The notes below the pieces were generated by a model. The model was given only the letters and a program-made list of their open reading frames with translations, was not told the DNA's origin and ran no database searches. From Nostoc sp. FACHB-280 (GTDB lineage: Bacteria; Cyanobacteriota; Cyanobacteriia; Cyanobacteriales; Nostocaceae): DNA of 64,000 nt. Each line of letters opens with the position of its first letter. Within the stretch, counting starts at the first letter, position 1. Positions 9,157 through 16,997 of the stretch are shown one piece after another. The stretch lies in assembly GCF_014697615.1 (NCBI RefSeq), contig NZ_JACJSD010000028.1, positions 22,993 to 86,992 of the forward strand, given 5' to 3'. The translations under genes and the position numbers were made by a program.

Positions 9157-9642
9157 TTACTTTGGTTTGGGTTCCCAGTTAAAATCATGAGGACAATCGC
9201 ATTCTTGAGCTTGGTTGCAGTTAATTACCATCATGCTAAAGCAAAAATTTAGGAGAGTCCCGTTATCAAATTTTACTTGTAAATTGCCTGGACTACGAAA
9301 ACCAGCACCATGATAACCAACAATTTGATACTTAGAGCTTAAGTTTGAGCCATTAAAGAAATATGCTTTAGGGCTGAAGCTATTGTCACCCTTTAAATCA
9401 TTTAAACAAAAAGCTTTTGTGATATATCTTTGGGCGATAATTTCTGCTTCTTTTGGAGATGGATCACCAATTGCACTGAGAAAGGTATCGGATATTTTGG
9501 CAATTTTATGAGCTTTATTACAGTCAACTATATGAGTTTTTAAAAAGTTTACTGGGAAGGCAAAACGTAATAAACAATAAATTAAACCTAGTGTTAGAAT
9601 TCTAATAATCAAGATTGGAGTAAGTTTTTTCATTGATGCCAA
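9157..9642 (-). CDS. uncharacterised membrane-anchored protein, 161 aa
   Basis: One N-terminal membrane segment or signal anchor (residues about 8-28, LIIRILTLGLIYCLLRFAF). A soluble domain follows with six to seven cysteines, several near the C-terminus (LLNFCFSMMVINCNQAQECDC), which suggests disulfides or metal binding outside the membrane. The family is not recognised. It is part of the minus-strand run of small membrane proteins. Confidence 0.55.
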   Translation of the reverse strand: MASMKKLTPILIIRILTLGLIYCLLRFAFPVNFLKTHIVDCNKAHKIAKISDTFLSAIGDPSPKEAEIIAQRYITKAFCLNDLKGDNSFSPKAYFFNGSNLSSKYQIVGYHGAGFRSPGNLQVKFDNGTLLNFCFSMMVINCNQAQECDCPHDFNWEPKPK

Positions 9643-9688
9643 GGGATAGTGCTGTCCTAACTTTGTGTTGCTGATAGATAAAGTTTGT

Positions 9689-9871
9689 TCACGAAGTGCT
9701 ACAGATGATGGTAAGCAAGCTGAATTGTGTATATCGTTCCAAAGAAGACTCTAACAACATCTGAGGTGTATCGGCAACATTCCAACGTACCAATTTATAA
9801 CGCTTTTGATCAACAGTTAAAGTAATCGCCTCTTGCTTACTCGGATCGTAAATTAAAGTTTTGCCGTTCAT
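9689..9871 (-). CDS. small uncharacterised protein, 60 aa
   Basis: The start codon overlaps the stop of the upstream gene as ATGA (9868-9871), which supports translation by coupling. The first 45 residues look like an ordinary beta-rich domain (GKTLIYDPSKQEAITLTVDQ). The end (FSLLTIICSTS) looks unnatural, so the gene may be truncated by a frameshift near 9700. The family is not recognised. Confidence 0.4.
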   Translation of the reverse strand: MNGKTLIYDPSKQEAITLTVDQKRYKLVRWNVADTPQMLLESSLERYTQFSLLTIICSTS

Positions 9872-10437
9872 CTTGAGAGAAACTCGCCAGTTTTTAAGTT
9901 AATTTTAATCGCAGATTCTGTTGAATTTCGGTTTGCTTCCAAGGGAATCTTTACCCACTCACCAACGCGATCGGGTGAACCAAAAAGACAATCACAATTA
10001 AACTTTGTAATTACAAAAGGAGTAAAACCAAGTCTAAATTTTAATTCCCCGTGGTATGTGTCACATCCTGTAGAAGTATCTGGTGGAGAACATGTATAGT
10101 TGTATAAATATACTGTTGTAGGATAGTCTTTAGATGCCACAGTTTCAATGTTTGGCGCATCAAATCCAGACGATATCAAAATGATAAATGAGACAAACAA
10201 AAATAGCACACTCGATAATAATAAATATAGAAAAATAAAAGTTCGCTTTTTTCTAAATGGTAAATATTGAGATTTTTTAAATAATAAAAAACCAAAAATA
10301 AAACTTAGTAACCATATAATTATAGAGAATAGAAATTTAGCATCTTCCAAAGTTGGAATAGTTGGTAAAAATATAATTCCAATACCCAGAAATGGGGTAG
10401 TCAGAAAAACCAGAAGTTTGAAATTTCGATGATACAT
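9868..10437 (-). CDS. uncharacterised membrane protein, 189 aa
   Basis: Three hydrophobic segments in the first 100 residues (about 8-26, 34-53 and 67-92). An 85-residue domain follows with several cysteines (NYTCSPPDTSTGCDTYHGEL, FNCDCLFG), probably facing the periplasm. Its stop overlaps the start of the following 60-aa gene by four bases. The family is not recognised. The layout, membrane helices plus a Cys-containing domain, resembles its neighbour at 9157-9642. Confidence 0.55.
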   Translation of the reverse strand: MYHRNFKLLVFLTTPFLGIGIIFLPTIPTLEDAKFLFSIIIWLLSFIFGFLLFKKSQYLPFRKKRTFIFLYLLLSSVLFLFVSFIILISSGFDAPNIETVASKDYPTTVYLYNYTCSPPDTSTGCDTYHGELKFRLGFTPFVITKFNCDCLFGSPDRVGEWVKIPLEANRNSTESAIKINLKTGEFLSR

Positions 10438-10509
10438 TTTCTTGCATTTACTAAAATTATTGGCATAACAGCCACCGCCCTCGTGTCCACTTTCAGGTAT
10501 GGTTAGGTG

Positions 10510-10926
10510 CTAACTGCCATGTTTTTTCGACTGACTCACCATGAAAACTAAGCCAGAAGCAACAATTTGATAAGGAATGAGCAAAACCGCCCCAATGATA
10601 GCTTTAAAAGTCCACCCAATGCCCATAGTCGATCGATAAAGTTTTATTGCTTCGTCTCTGAATTCTGGAGCAATATTTCTGAGTCGGTCTTCGTCTGACC
10701 AGCCATTAAAATCAAAACCCAGATAATCAAGCCGCATCTGGGCATATAAATCTGGTAAATATGCCAACAAAGTAACTAGAAGTACGCACGTCATCAAAGA
10801 TAGAAAACTGCTTAATAGCAAACTAGTTATATAACCTTTCCGCCTTAACAGAAAAGGTATGGCAAATGGCGTTATTACCATCATTACCAGAATAAAAAAA
10901 TAAATTGCCGAAGAGATATACTGCAT
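10510..10926 (-). CDS. uncharacterised membrane protein, 138 aa
   Basis: Three membrane segments: residues about 7-27, 32-54 and 107-130 (TFKAIIGAVLLIPYQIVASGLVF). An acidic loop between the second and third contains DEDRLRNIAPEFRDEAIKLY. The family is not recognised. It is the first gene of the minus-strand run 10926 to 7371, so any promoter should lie in 10927-11084. Confidence 0.55.
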   Translation of the reverse strand: MQYISSAIYFFILVMMVITPFAIPFLLRRKGYITSLLLSSFLSLMTCVLLVTLLAYLPDLYAQMRLDYLGFDFNGWSDEDRLRNIAPEFRDEAIKLYRSTMGIGWTFKAIIGAVLLIPYQIVASGLVFMVSQSKKHGS

Positions 10927-11084
10927 TTTTACCTAACTATTTATTCCACAGGCGAAAATCACATCATTAATTGTACTTACTGAACTGAGTATTAATTTTG
11001 ATAAGCAGGCAGTTGACAGTTGCTAAAAGCCATTATTATTAAGATTTTCAGTATTTTAATGATGGTATGCTTCTTTACGTCAAA

Positions 11085-11495
11085 CTATATTAGTAAACCT
11101 CGTCGATCGCAGTTTGCTTGTGTACCCGATCGCTCTCTTCCAGGTCTTACCCAAGCTATATCTCGATCAGAATCCAACGTCATTTGTGTATCTCGCTCTA
11201 CATCACTTTGAAATCCACCACGGGTTGAAAATCCTGGATTGTTGCGAGGACTGGTAAACATATGATAAACAATTACTGCCTCTGTCCGTCCCCAAAGATA
11301 TTGTTGCGCTAGGGTGTCCGCGCCCCTCGCATCTCCAACAACAAAACATTCGTTTTGAGCGATCGCGCGATCGCTCAAAGGACGGTAATGGATCTCAAAT
11401 TCTGCTTGAGTTATATCAAGGTGTCCACTGATAAAATTAACAACCTTTTTACTTCTCATCTGCTGGCTTTCCATATATTCACAACTTTTGCCCAT
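11085..11495 (-). CDS. SLOG-like (nucleotide/ligand-binding Rossmann) protein
   Basis: 136 residues. The segment ECFVVGDARGADTLAQQYL (residues about 48-66), after an N-terminal strand KKVVNFISGHLDI, resembles the glycine-rich GDARGAD motif of SLOG/YspA-type Rossmann proteins, which bind nucleotide-derived ligands. The ATG at 11495 lies inside a palindrome; an internal ATG (MRSKKVV, about 12 codons later) may be the true start. It is transcribed away from the phosphoesterase gene at 11551. The C-terminal DRDIAWVRPGRE stretch would continue the fold. Confidence 0.5.
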   Translation of the reverse strand: MGKSCEYMESQQMRSKKVVNFISGHLDITQAEFEIHYRPLSDRAIAQNECFVVGDARGADTLAQQYLWGRTEAVIVYHMFTSPRNNPGFSTRGGFQSDVERDTQMTLDSDRDIAWVRPGRERSGTQANCDRRGLLI

Positions 11496-11515
11496 ATACT
11501 ACTTTTGTAGTATAT
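11494..11515. promoter_or_regulatory. palindrome in a divergent promoter
   Basis: ATATACTAC (11494-11502) and GTAGTATAT (11507-11515) form a perfect 9-bp inverted repeat with a TTTT spacer. It sits between the divergent SLOG-like and phosphoesterase genes and overlaps the first possible start of the former. It could be an operator for a dimeric repressor controlling both genes, or a hairpin. Confidence 0.4.
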
Positions 11516-11550
11516 ATGCTACAATGAATTTATTCGATTGAACTGGAGTT

Positions 11551-12555
11551 ATGCGAACAATTGTAGTTGGCGATATTCATGGTTGCTATGCAGAATTGCT
11601 TCAACTATTAGCCAAAGTAGAAATTACAGAAGAAGATTGTTTAGTCTCCTTGGGGGATATTGTCGATCGCGGGATTGATTCAGTCAAGGTGTATGATTTT
11701 CTCAAGAATCGTCCTAATACTATCGTCTTGATGGGTAATCACGAACGCAAACATCTCAGGCAAACTCTTTCCTACTCCCAGGAAATTGTCAAATTACAAT
11801 TTGGCGACAGCTATGACGAATTTTTAGAATGGATTAGTCATCTACCCTATTATCATGAAACCGAATCGGCAATTTTCGTTCATGCTGCGGTGGAAGATGG
11901 TATACCCATCGAGGAACAAAGGGAAGAGGTTTTATGTGGTTGCACTGCGGGTGAAAAACACCTGGGAAAACGCTACGGAGATAGTTCTTGGAGTCAGTTA
12001 TATACTGGTGTTAAGCCAGTAATTTTTGGTCATCGCGTTGTTGGAGACAATCCCCTCATAATTCCCCAAAAAACCTACGGTATTGATACTGGAGCCTGTC
12101 ATGGAGGGAGATTGACAGCCATAATTTTACCTACTTTTGAAATTATTCAAGTACAAGCAGCTAAAGACTATTGGCAAGAAGAGATAGTTAAATGGCAGTT
12201 GCCAGTGATGAATGCTAAACCCTGGGGTAGTTATAAGTGGGAAAAAATTCAGGCGATTTGTGATGAGTTTAGAAATTCTGCAAATTCAGAATTATCGGCT
12301 TTTATTGCCCAGAAGGAACAGTGGATGTACGATTTACTTGCCCTTGCTCCCAAAATAATCTTGAAAGTAGAGGAAAAGCTGGCGGAATTGATTTCTGTTT
12401 ATGGTAACGATGGGTTCAAAAAACCAGCTCGTTGTTTTAGCTATGCCACCCTACTATATCAAGCTAATGCTAGCAATCTGACAAGCAAATTTCTCCAACA
12501 AGCCCTGCCGACACCAGATAAGTGGTTGCAAATCATGAAGGAATTGGAAGTTTAG
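11551..12555 (+). CDS. calcineurin-like metallophosphoesterase
   Basis: 334 residues. All metal-binding motifs of the PPP/ApaH-type phosphoesterase fold are present in order: GDIHGCY (residues 8-14), GDIVDRG (36-42), GNHER (about 62-66), HAAVEDG (about 111-117) and FGHRVV (about 157-162). Family members hydrolyse protein phosphoserine/threonine or dinucleoside polyphosphates; the sequence alone does not decide which. The last 130 residues are a helical extension of unknown role. The promoter region is shared with the divergent SLOG-like gene, which suggests a nucleotide-signalling link (inference). Confidence 0.8.
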   Translation: MRTIVVGDIHGCYAELLQLLAKVEITEEDCLVSLGDIVDRGIDSVKVYDFLKNRPNTIVLMGNHERKHLRQTLSYSQEIVKLQFGDSYDEFLEWISHLPYYHETESAIFVHAAVEDGIPIEEQREEVLCGCTAGEKHLGKRYGDSSWSQLYTGVKPVIFGHRVVGDNPLIIPQKTYGIDTGACHGGRLTAIILPTFEIIQVQAAKDYWQEEIVKWQLPVMNAKPWGSYKWEKIQAICDEFRNSANSELSAFIAQKEQWMYDLLALAPKIILKVEEKLAELISVYGNDGFKKPARCFSYATLLYQANASNLTSKFLQQALPTPDKWLQIMKELEV

Positions 12556-12679
12556 CCTGGTAACAGGTGTACTTATCCCTAAAGTCCAATTATTAATCCC
12601 AATAGAATTGTACCTACTGGACTGATTATTGATTTTGATGATTAAATTTTTACCAAAAGCGATTCTCGTTCCCAGAGGC

Positions 12680-12745
12680 TGAGTCGCAAGCGACACGCTA
12701 CGCGTTTACGCAGTATAGCGAAGCTAATGCCAACGCGTAACATCT
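12680..12745. repeat. small interspersed palindromic repeat
   Basis: GTCGCAAGCGACACGCTACG followed by ACGCAGTATAGCGAAGC and AACGCGTAAC is a cluster of short GC-rich palindromes in otherwise AT-rich spacer. The same vocabulary (ACGCTACGCG, TAGCGAAGC) recurs at 1150-1175, 14476-14600, 55386-55446 and 57710-57738. The rest of the 12556-12833 spacer shows no gene. Confidence 0.55.
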
Positions 12746-12833
12746 CCAAAAGGGAAATCGCTTAATACAATCCCACCAATACAAAATAACCATCCCGAAA
12801 CAAGGCTTAGGATTAACTAATCATATTTTTAAC

Positions 12834-13058
12834 TCAGTACACATCCTCAGTTCCACTGAAGTAATAAAACGGCAAGTTTTTCTGAATCACTAACTCTACT
12901 AGCATTACACCCAGTGGTTCATATTCGTAGTAATATCTAACTTGACTGTTGGTTCCAGGAAGTGGTGGTTGAGCGCAGGCTGCACCAGGAGAACCGCAAG
13001 TTACCTTCACAGGTATAAGTAAAATTCCTACTCCTAATACAAGTATCAATTGTTTCAT
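12834..13058 (-). CDS. small exported protein, 74 aa
   Basis: It starts with a signal peptide (MKQLILVLGVGILLIPVKVT). A Pro-rich segment with two Cys (CGSPGAACAQPPLPG) follows, then a Tyr-rich strand region. The Cys after VKVT could be a lipoprotein lipobox, though the fit is loose. The family is not recognised. Length and codon use are plausible, but I see no supporting neighbour. Confidence 0.45.
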   Translation of the reverse strand: MKQLILVLGVGILLIPVKVTCGSPGAACAQPPLPGTNSQVRYYYEYEPLGVMLVELVIQKNLPFYYFSGTEDVY

Positions 13059-13299
13059 TGCAATCGTTTACTCGTATGGCTTTTAATGTGTTCAAAATTA
13101 CTATACATATTCTGCTCGCATAGTTTTATATGGATAATGTTTAAGTCGCTTGCCTATAAAAATTGGTTATTTTCAGATGGTAGTAGACAGAGCAGTAGTT
13201 TCAGTGGTGCAGGGGGGAGAACGGTAGTGTGGAGATACATTTTCTTAGCTCTTAAACATCTCCTGTCTACTGGTTTATCAATCCTTAGTATCTACAATT

Positions 13300-13764
13300 A
13301 TGTGCGACTTTGACAAAGGCTTCATTTTATGTACTTGCAAGGACAAAGAAAAACCCATTGTGCATAACAAAAATTCGAGGCGATACAAACAGGAGCAAGC
13401 AACGACTCCCAAGGTGTATCGATGGTATTTATCTACATTTAAAAGATATAAAAGCGACGACGAGCCGCTAATGGAAGGGCTATACGAACTTCCTGCGGCG
13501 GATATAGGCAAAGGACTAACGGACGATTGGGTTTTGCTCAATCTCAATTACAGAAATTGCTTTGATGTTGACTATACACCCCAAGAGGGCGATAACCTTG
13601 TCATCCAAGATGCTCATAAGGAATGGGTTTATCTATCTTTTATTTTCCAAAATGGAGGCTGGGAAAGAGGACATTACGACCCATTTGATACTGTCCAAAC
13701 TTTAACCATGAACGGAGAAGTAAAACAAGTAGGTTCTCTTTCAATCGGTTTCCCCTGCGAGTAG
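13300..13764 (+). CDS. uncharacterised protein, 154 aa
   Basis: A soluble, charged protein with a Cys-containing start (CDFDKGFILCTC). The rest is beta-rich with aromatic residues (DDWVLLNLNYRNCFDVDYTP, EWVYLSFIFQNGGWERGHYD). Family not recognised; the size and composition are like bacterial immunity proteins, which is only a loose analogy. No clear ribosome site precedes the ATG. Confidence 0.5.
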   Translation: MCDFDKGFILCTCKDKEKPIVHNKNSRRYKQEQATTPKVYRWYLSTFKRYKSDDEPLMEGLYELPAADIGKGLTDDWVLLNLNYRNCFDVDYTPQEGDNLVIQDAHKEWVYLSFIFQNGGWERGHYDPFDTVQTLTMNGEVKQVGSLSIGFPCE

Positions 13765-13835
13765 GACTATAATAGATCCGGAAACTTGTTGCAGATTTTT
13801 GCAGTAGCTGTTCGAGGGTAATATTTAGAGTTAAG

Positions 13836-13973
13836 TTACAAATGGGCAAATGCTTCTCCCAGCAGATAAGGATGTCCACTAACTCCATCGATTAAGGGTT
13901 TAATTTGCTGTACGTCCCCATCGAAATTGTATTTTTCTGCTAATAAAAGCACATTTTCAGGGGCAGATTGATG
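13836..13973 (-). pseudogene. remnant of an AAA-like (STAND) ATPase gene
   Basis: The minus strand reads 45 codons without a stop, ending at a TAA (13836-13838). It includes FDGDVQQIKPLIDGVSGHPYLLGEAFAHL. The (V/L)xGHPYLL motif followed by a helix is characteristic of the cyanobacterial AAA-like domain family. No start, Walker A or Walker B is present nearby, so this is a fossil fragment. The rest of 13765-14459 holds a dispersed repeat and a hairpin, and no convincing gene. Confidence 0.5.
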
Positions 13974-14127
13974 TTGTTATACAGCCTGTTTCCGAATATT
14001 GTTCTTGCAAATGTGCCAACACTTGGGAGGTGATCGCGCAAGCAAAGGTGGAACGCTATTCCTTAGCGCTTTATGATCACCCAACTTACTTGTCCCAAAA
14101 TCGAACTAATCAGTACTTCTTACAATA

Positions 14128-14240
14128 CCTTTGCCAAAATAAGAGCCTACAAAAATTTTGCCAGTTTTTGCCAAAATTACCCATACGTAAACCTTTTGCT
14201 GACAAGGTGGCTTGGAGTGTCAGAGCCTATATACTCTGGG
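14128..14240. repeat. dispersed repeat, copy 1
   Basis: The segment containing TAAGAGCCTAC, TTTTGCCAGTTTTTGC and, about 40 bases on, AAGGTGGCTTGGAGTGTCA matches the complement of 62056-62160, with a few substitutions and one-base indels. It is noncoding in all frames as far as I can see. It may be the end of a mobile element or an old recombination site. Confidence 0.55.
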
Positions 14241-14250
14241 CAATATACTA

Positions 14251-14285
14251 AAAAATACCTTGCGGGAAACCTGAAAGGTATTTTT
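14251..14285. terminator. hairpin, terminator-like
   Basis: AAAAATACCTT (14251-14261) and AAGGTATTTTT (14275-14285) form a perfect 11-bp stem with a 13-base loop and a T-run on the plus strand. It has no obvious gene directly upstream, so it may belong to the adjacent dispersed repeat rather than end a transcript. Confidence 0.4.
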
Positions 14286-14459
14286 AGAACTGATTGTTTT
14301 TGCCCAGCTTCAGAGGAATCAGAGTTTGTACATCCAATCACCCTCGTAAATTGGCAAAGGTATTGTCTTAGGTGGATTATTTCTACGATCCCTGTGGTGG
14401 GCGTTCACCTATTTCCACAAGGAGGTTCGCACTGAACCCGAAGCTACAATGTGGGTAGT

Positions 14460-16082
14460 TTATTTCTCAATACCTTTTTGCGATAGCGTTCGCGTTCGCG
14501 TAGCGTGTCCGCAGGACTCAGCGTCTCGTAGAGAAGCGCTGCTGCTTACTTCTGCGGAGAAGCAAGCTACGCGGAGCGTCTGCTCCAGAAGCGCAGATCG
14601 CTGTTTATTCATCAATACTTGTTGCGTAAAGAAACGCAGACTTTCAATCTGCTCGATTTCATTTGTTGTTAATCGAGTTGGTATTTCTTCGTACCAGTTT
14701 CCCTGACTGTAGCAGGTTTGCATCACAGGAGTATTATCCCCATGACGGTAAACACTCAGAGTATTGCTATCTAGGCTGGCACTCAACTCCCGTCCTTTGA
14801 TACGGTAGTTATTGGTAACAAGCATATAGTCAGTAATTATAAAAGGTAGATGTTTGAGAGTAGAAGGCAGAAGGGTAACAGAAGCATGAATAGGGGAAGA
14901 TTGCTCTTCCAGGATTTGTTGAGCAGTGGATAGACGGTTTTCTTCTGAAATATCCTGTTGTGGGTGCTGTTCCTTCAGATGCGGCTGTACTTTTTTCTTA
15001 ACCTTATTTGCTTCCGACGTGGGTTTATCTTCTAATTTTGGTTGTATTGTCGAAATTTGATCTGGATAATTACTATTTAGTACTTTTGTACTCTCAAGTA
15101 TTTTGGAGTTACTATCGGTATCGTCATTACTATCACTTGTACTGCTGTTAGTAGGTTTATCACTATATAAGTAATCATTATTACTTGGTATTTGGCTATT
15201 TATGCGGTTAATTGCTCTGGCTTTAGCTTGTTGAATTACTTCTTTATCTTTATCTGGGTCGTACATTATTCCATATTCAGACCGCAGTTTGTTCCAGCTA
15301 TAAGGTTTGTATACTTGATAACCTGCAATTTTTACATCATTATGAATGTAGGTAAAGCCTAGTAGTTCTTCCCCCTGCATCTTAGGCAATACTCCAATGT
15401 TATTTTCCTCCAGGCGTTGAATGAACGTAGAGACGGTGGGACTATCCTTAATAGCTTCTCCTATTGCTTGGCGAATAATTTCCTTACTGCTTGGGGTTTT
15501 GTGCTTACTGTTGACTGCTCTAATGCTTTTTGATCGGTTGGGACTGGTGAGTGTAATTATTCCGTACTCTTGCTCTAACCTAGAGGCGACGGCTTCATTT
15601 GTTGTCGGTGTTACTTCCAATCCTAGTTCCGCCGCGATGCGTCTAGTTGAGACTTGGGAGTTGAAATAATCATAGGAATCATTAACTAAGCTGCCATCTA
15701 ACCGAATCCGGGAGGTGATTATATGCAGGTGTTCGTGGTTGCGATCGTGGTGGCGTACTGCAACAAACTGACTCGTAGCTGCTACAGATGATTCTTCTTT
15801 GGGCAAGTATCCCATATCCTTGAGATATTCTCTTGCTACATAGCCGTACTGACTGTTGGATAAATGCTCGTGGTAGTTCGGGCGGTGTGCGATTGAGATG
15901 ATGAGGTGAGCGCACTGCCGTTTAACTGCTTTGTTGGTGTACTTGATGGTGAGAAACTGCTGGTTAAATTCATCTGGCTTTGTTCCCATCATATTAGTAT
16001 CGACAATCGCAGCATCATCTTTCCCCAAGACATACTTGAGCGTGTCGAGAAAATTGGGTTTTTTGTAGATGACGGGAATCAA
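14460..16082 (-). CDS. MobA/MobP-type plasmid relaxase
   Basis: 540 residues. The N-terminal 260 are a relaxase/mobilisation nuclease domain. Motif III is VRHHDRNHEHLHI, with the metal-binding histidines at about H112, H116, H118 and H120. The candidate catalytic tyrosine is among Y6, Y17 and Y48. Relaxases nick oriT and pilot the strand in conjugal mobilisation. The centre is low-complexity (Ser/Asp/Asn-rich, residues 300-340). The last 40 residues are encoded by a palindromic repeat, so the C-terminus has been altered. MobC lies 42 bases upstream in the same orientation. Confidence 0.85.
   Translation of the reverse strand: MIPVIYKKPNFLDTLKYVLGKDDAAIVDTNMMGTKPDEFNQQFLTIKYTNKAVKRQCAHLIISIAHRPNYHEHLSNSQYGYVAREYLKDMGYLPKEESSVAATSQFVAVRHHDRNHEHLHIITSRIRLDGSLVNDSYDYFNSQVSTRRIAAELGLEVTPTTNEAVASRLEQEYGIITLTSPNRSKSIRAVNSKHKTPSSKEIIRQAIGEAIKDSPTVSTFIQRLEENNIGVLPKMQGEELLGFTYIHNDVKIAGYQVYKPYSWNKLRSEYGIMYDPDKDKEVIQQAKARAINRINSQIPSNNDYLYSDKPTNSSTSDSNDDTDSNSKILESTKVLNSNYPDQISTIQPKLEDKPTSEANKVKKKVQPHLKEQHPQQDISEENRLSTAQQILEEQSSPIHASVTLLPSTLKHLPFIITDYMLVTNNYRIKGRELSASLDSNTLSVYRHGDNTPVMQTCYSQGNWYEEIPTRLTTNEIEQIESLRFFTQQVLMNKQRSALLEQTLRVACFSAEVSSSASLRDAESCGHATRTRTLSQKGIEK
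14476..14600. repeat. palindromic repeat inside the relaxase 3' end
   Basis: GCGATAGCGTTCGCGTTCGC, GTAGCGTGTCC, TCTCGTAGAGAAGCGCTGC and GCTACGCGGAGCGTCTGC form a chain of GC-rich short palindromes. They match the repeat vocabulary elsewhere in the window. It is read in frame as part of the relaxase (SSSASLRDAESCGHATRT), which indicates insertion of a repeat without breaking the frame. Confidence 0.6.
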
Positions 16083-16124
16083 ATTGAGACAGTTGAAAGT
16101 GGGGGCTATATAACCTATAATGCC

Positions 16125-16481
16125 TTATTTATCTTGGCTTGAGGGTGATTTATCGGGAATGTCTATGTTAAATGCAGCTGCGATGGTCTGATCTACAAGT
16201 GCGATCGCCTTATTAACAGTATCCAAAATTTGCTGGTTGTTTGTTTCTTTCGCTAAGTGAGATAACATCATCAGTTCGCTTTTAAGGTTTCCAGCAGTGG
16301 CGCGGATAGTTATCAAGTCGGCAGACGGTTTTGCCGTTAGTACCCGCCTTAATCCACAGGAACGTAAATACTCAGATGCAGTTACCCCTGTGGCGATCGC
16401 TTTTTCCTCAATGGTAGTTTTCTCTTCCTCCAAGAGGTATACCTTGATAGATTTAGTTCGCTTTACGGGGTCATTTACCAT
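16125..16481 (-). CDS. MobC-like relaxosome accessory protein
   Basis: 118 residues. The N-terminal region (VKRTKSIKVYLLEEEKTTIEEKAIATG, then SEYLRSCGL) fits a ribbon-helix-helix DNA-binding domain followed by the MobC motif, in which the SEYLR and CGL residues are typical. The remainder is helical. MobC proteins bind oriT and help the relaxase open the strands. Its position directly before the relaxase gene supports this. An oriT would be expected upstream, between 16482 and about 16750, but I did not identify a nick site. Confidence 0.75.
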   Translation of the reverse strand: MVNDPVKRTKSIKVYLLEEEKTTIEEKAIATGVTASEYLRSCGLRRVLTAKPSADLITIRATAGNLKSELMMLSHLAKETNNQQILDTVNKAIALVDQTIAAAFNIDIPDKSPSSQDK

Positions 16482-16604
16482 ACCTTAGTTATCAAAAAGT
16501 AAATATAAAACAGAAGTAGTATTTATTAGAACTACATGATAAACGATTGTATTGAATATATTATCAATTAATCTAATTTATTGCGAATAATTTAAGAATA
16601 AAAT

Positions 16605-16892
16605 AACCCCATTGAACATACCTTGTTTTAGTTCTGGATTGTGCGACAACAGCAATAGTTTATTGTAGAACGGGACTGATGTTAATTCATATGCAGAGAG
16701 GGTTGTAGAGTTTTGTTCCAAGACGATTGATGTTTGAAGTAATGCTAAAATAATTGGGTCAATTTGCCCTCAGAATACCTCAATCATGGGAATTGTAAGA
16801 GTTTATGTATCAGTTAACAACATATTTTTATTTAAAAAACTAGACTTAATTTTCAATTGATTGGGGTAATTAGTGTGTGAATTGGGGTAGTT
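16605..16892. promoter_or_regulatory. candidate centromere/operator repeats upstream of the ParR-like gene
   Basis: This spacer (16482-16997) carries CCCCATTGAACATACCTTGT (within 16605-16627), GATTGGGGTAATT (16859-16871), ATTGGGGTAGTT (16881-16892) and an inverted GATTGAGGTATT (16774-16785). The same long motif and GATTGGGGTAATT/GATTGAGGTAAG copies recur at 47074-47270, upstream of the ParM-like gene. Shared repeats before the two likely halves of a partition system suggest a parC-type site or a common operator. The function is inferred, not shown. Confidence 0.45.
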
Positions 16893-16997
16893 AGGAGTAA
16901 ATACGGGGGTAAGTTCCCCTACAGTGTGGTTAAAGTAAGAGTATTGACAAATAACTGACTGAAAAGCTTGGTTTGCAGATTATATAGAAGTAAAGGT

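Noticed and set aside
11020..11211. Plus-strand frame of 63 codons
   Set aside because: Opposite the SLOG-like gene, no ribosome site, and the composition is that of a shadow frame.
14030..14435. Two overlapping plus-strand frames of 73 and 120 codons
   Set aside because: They cross the dispersed repeat and the hairpin at 14251, show no protein-like pattern and have no ribosome site.
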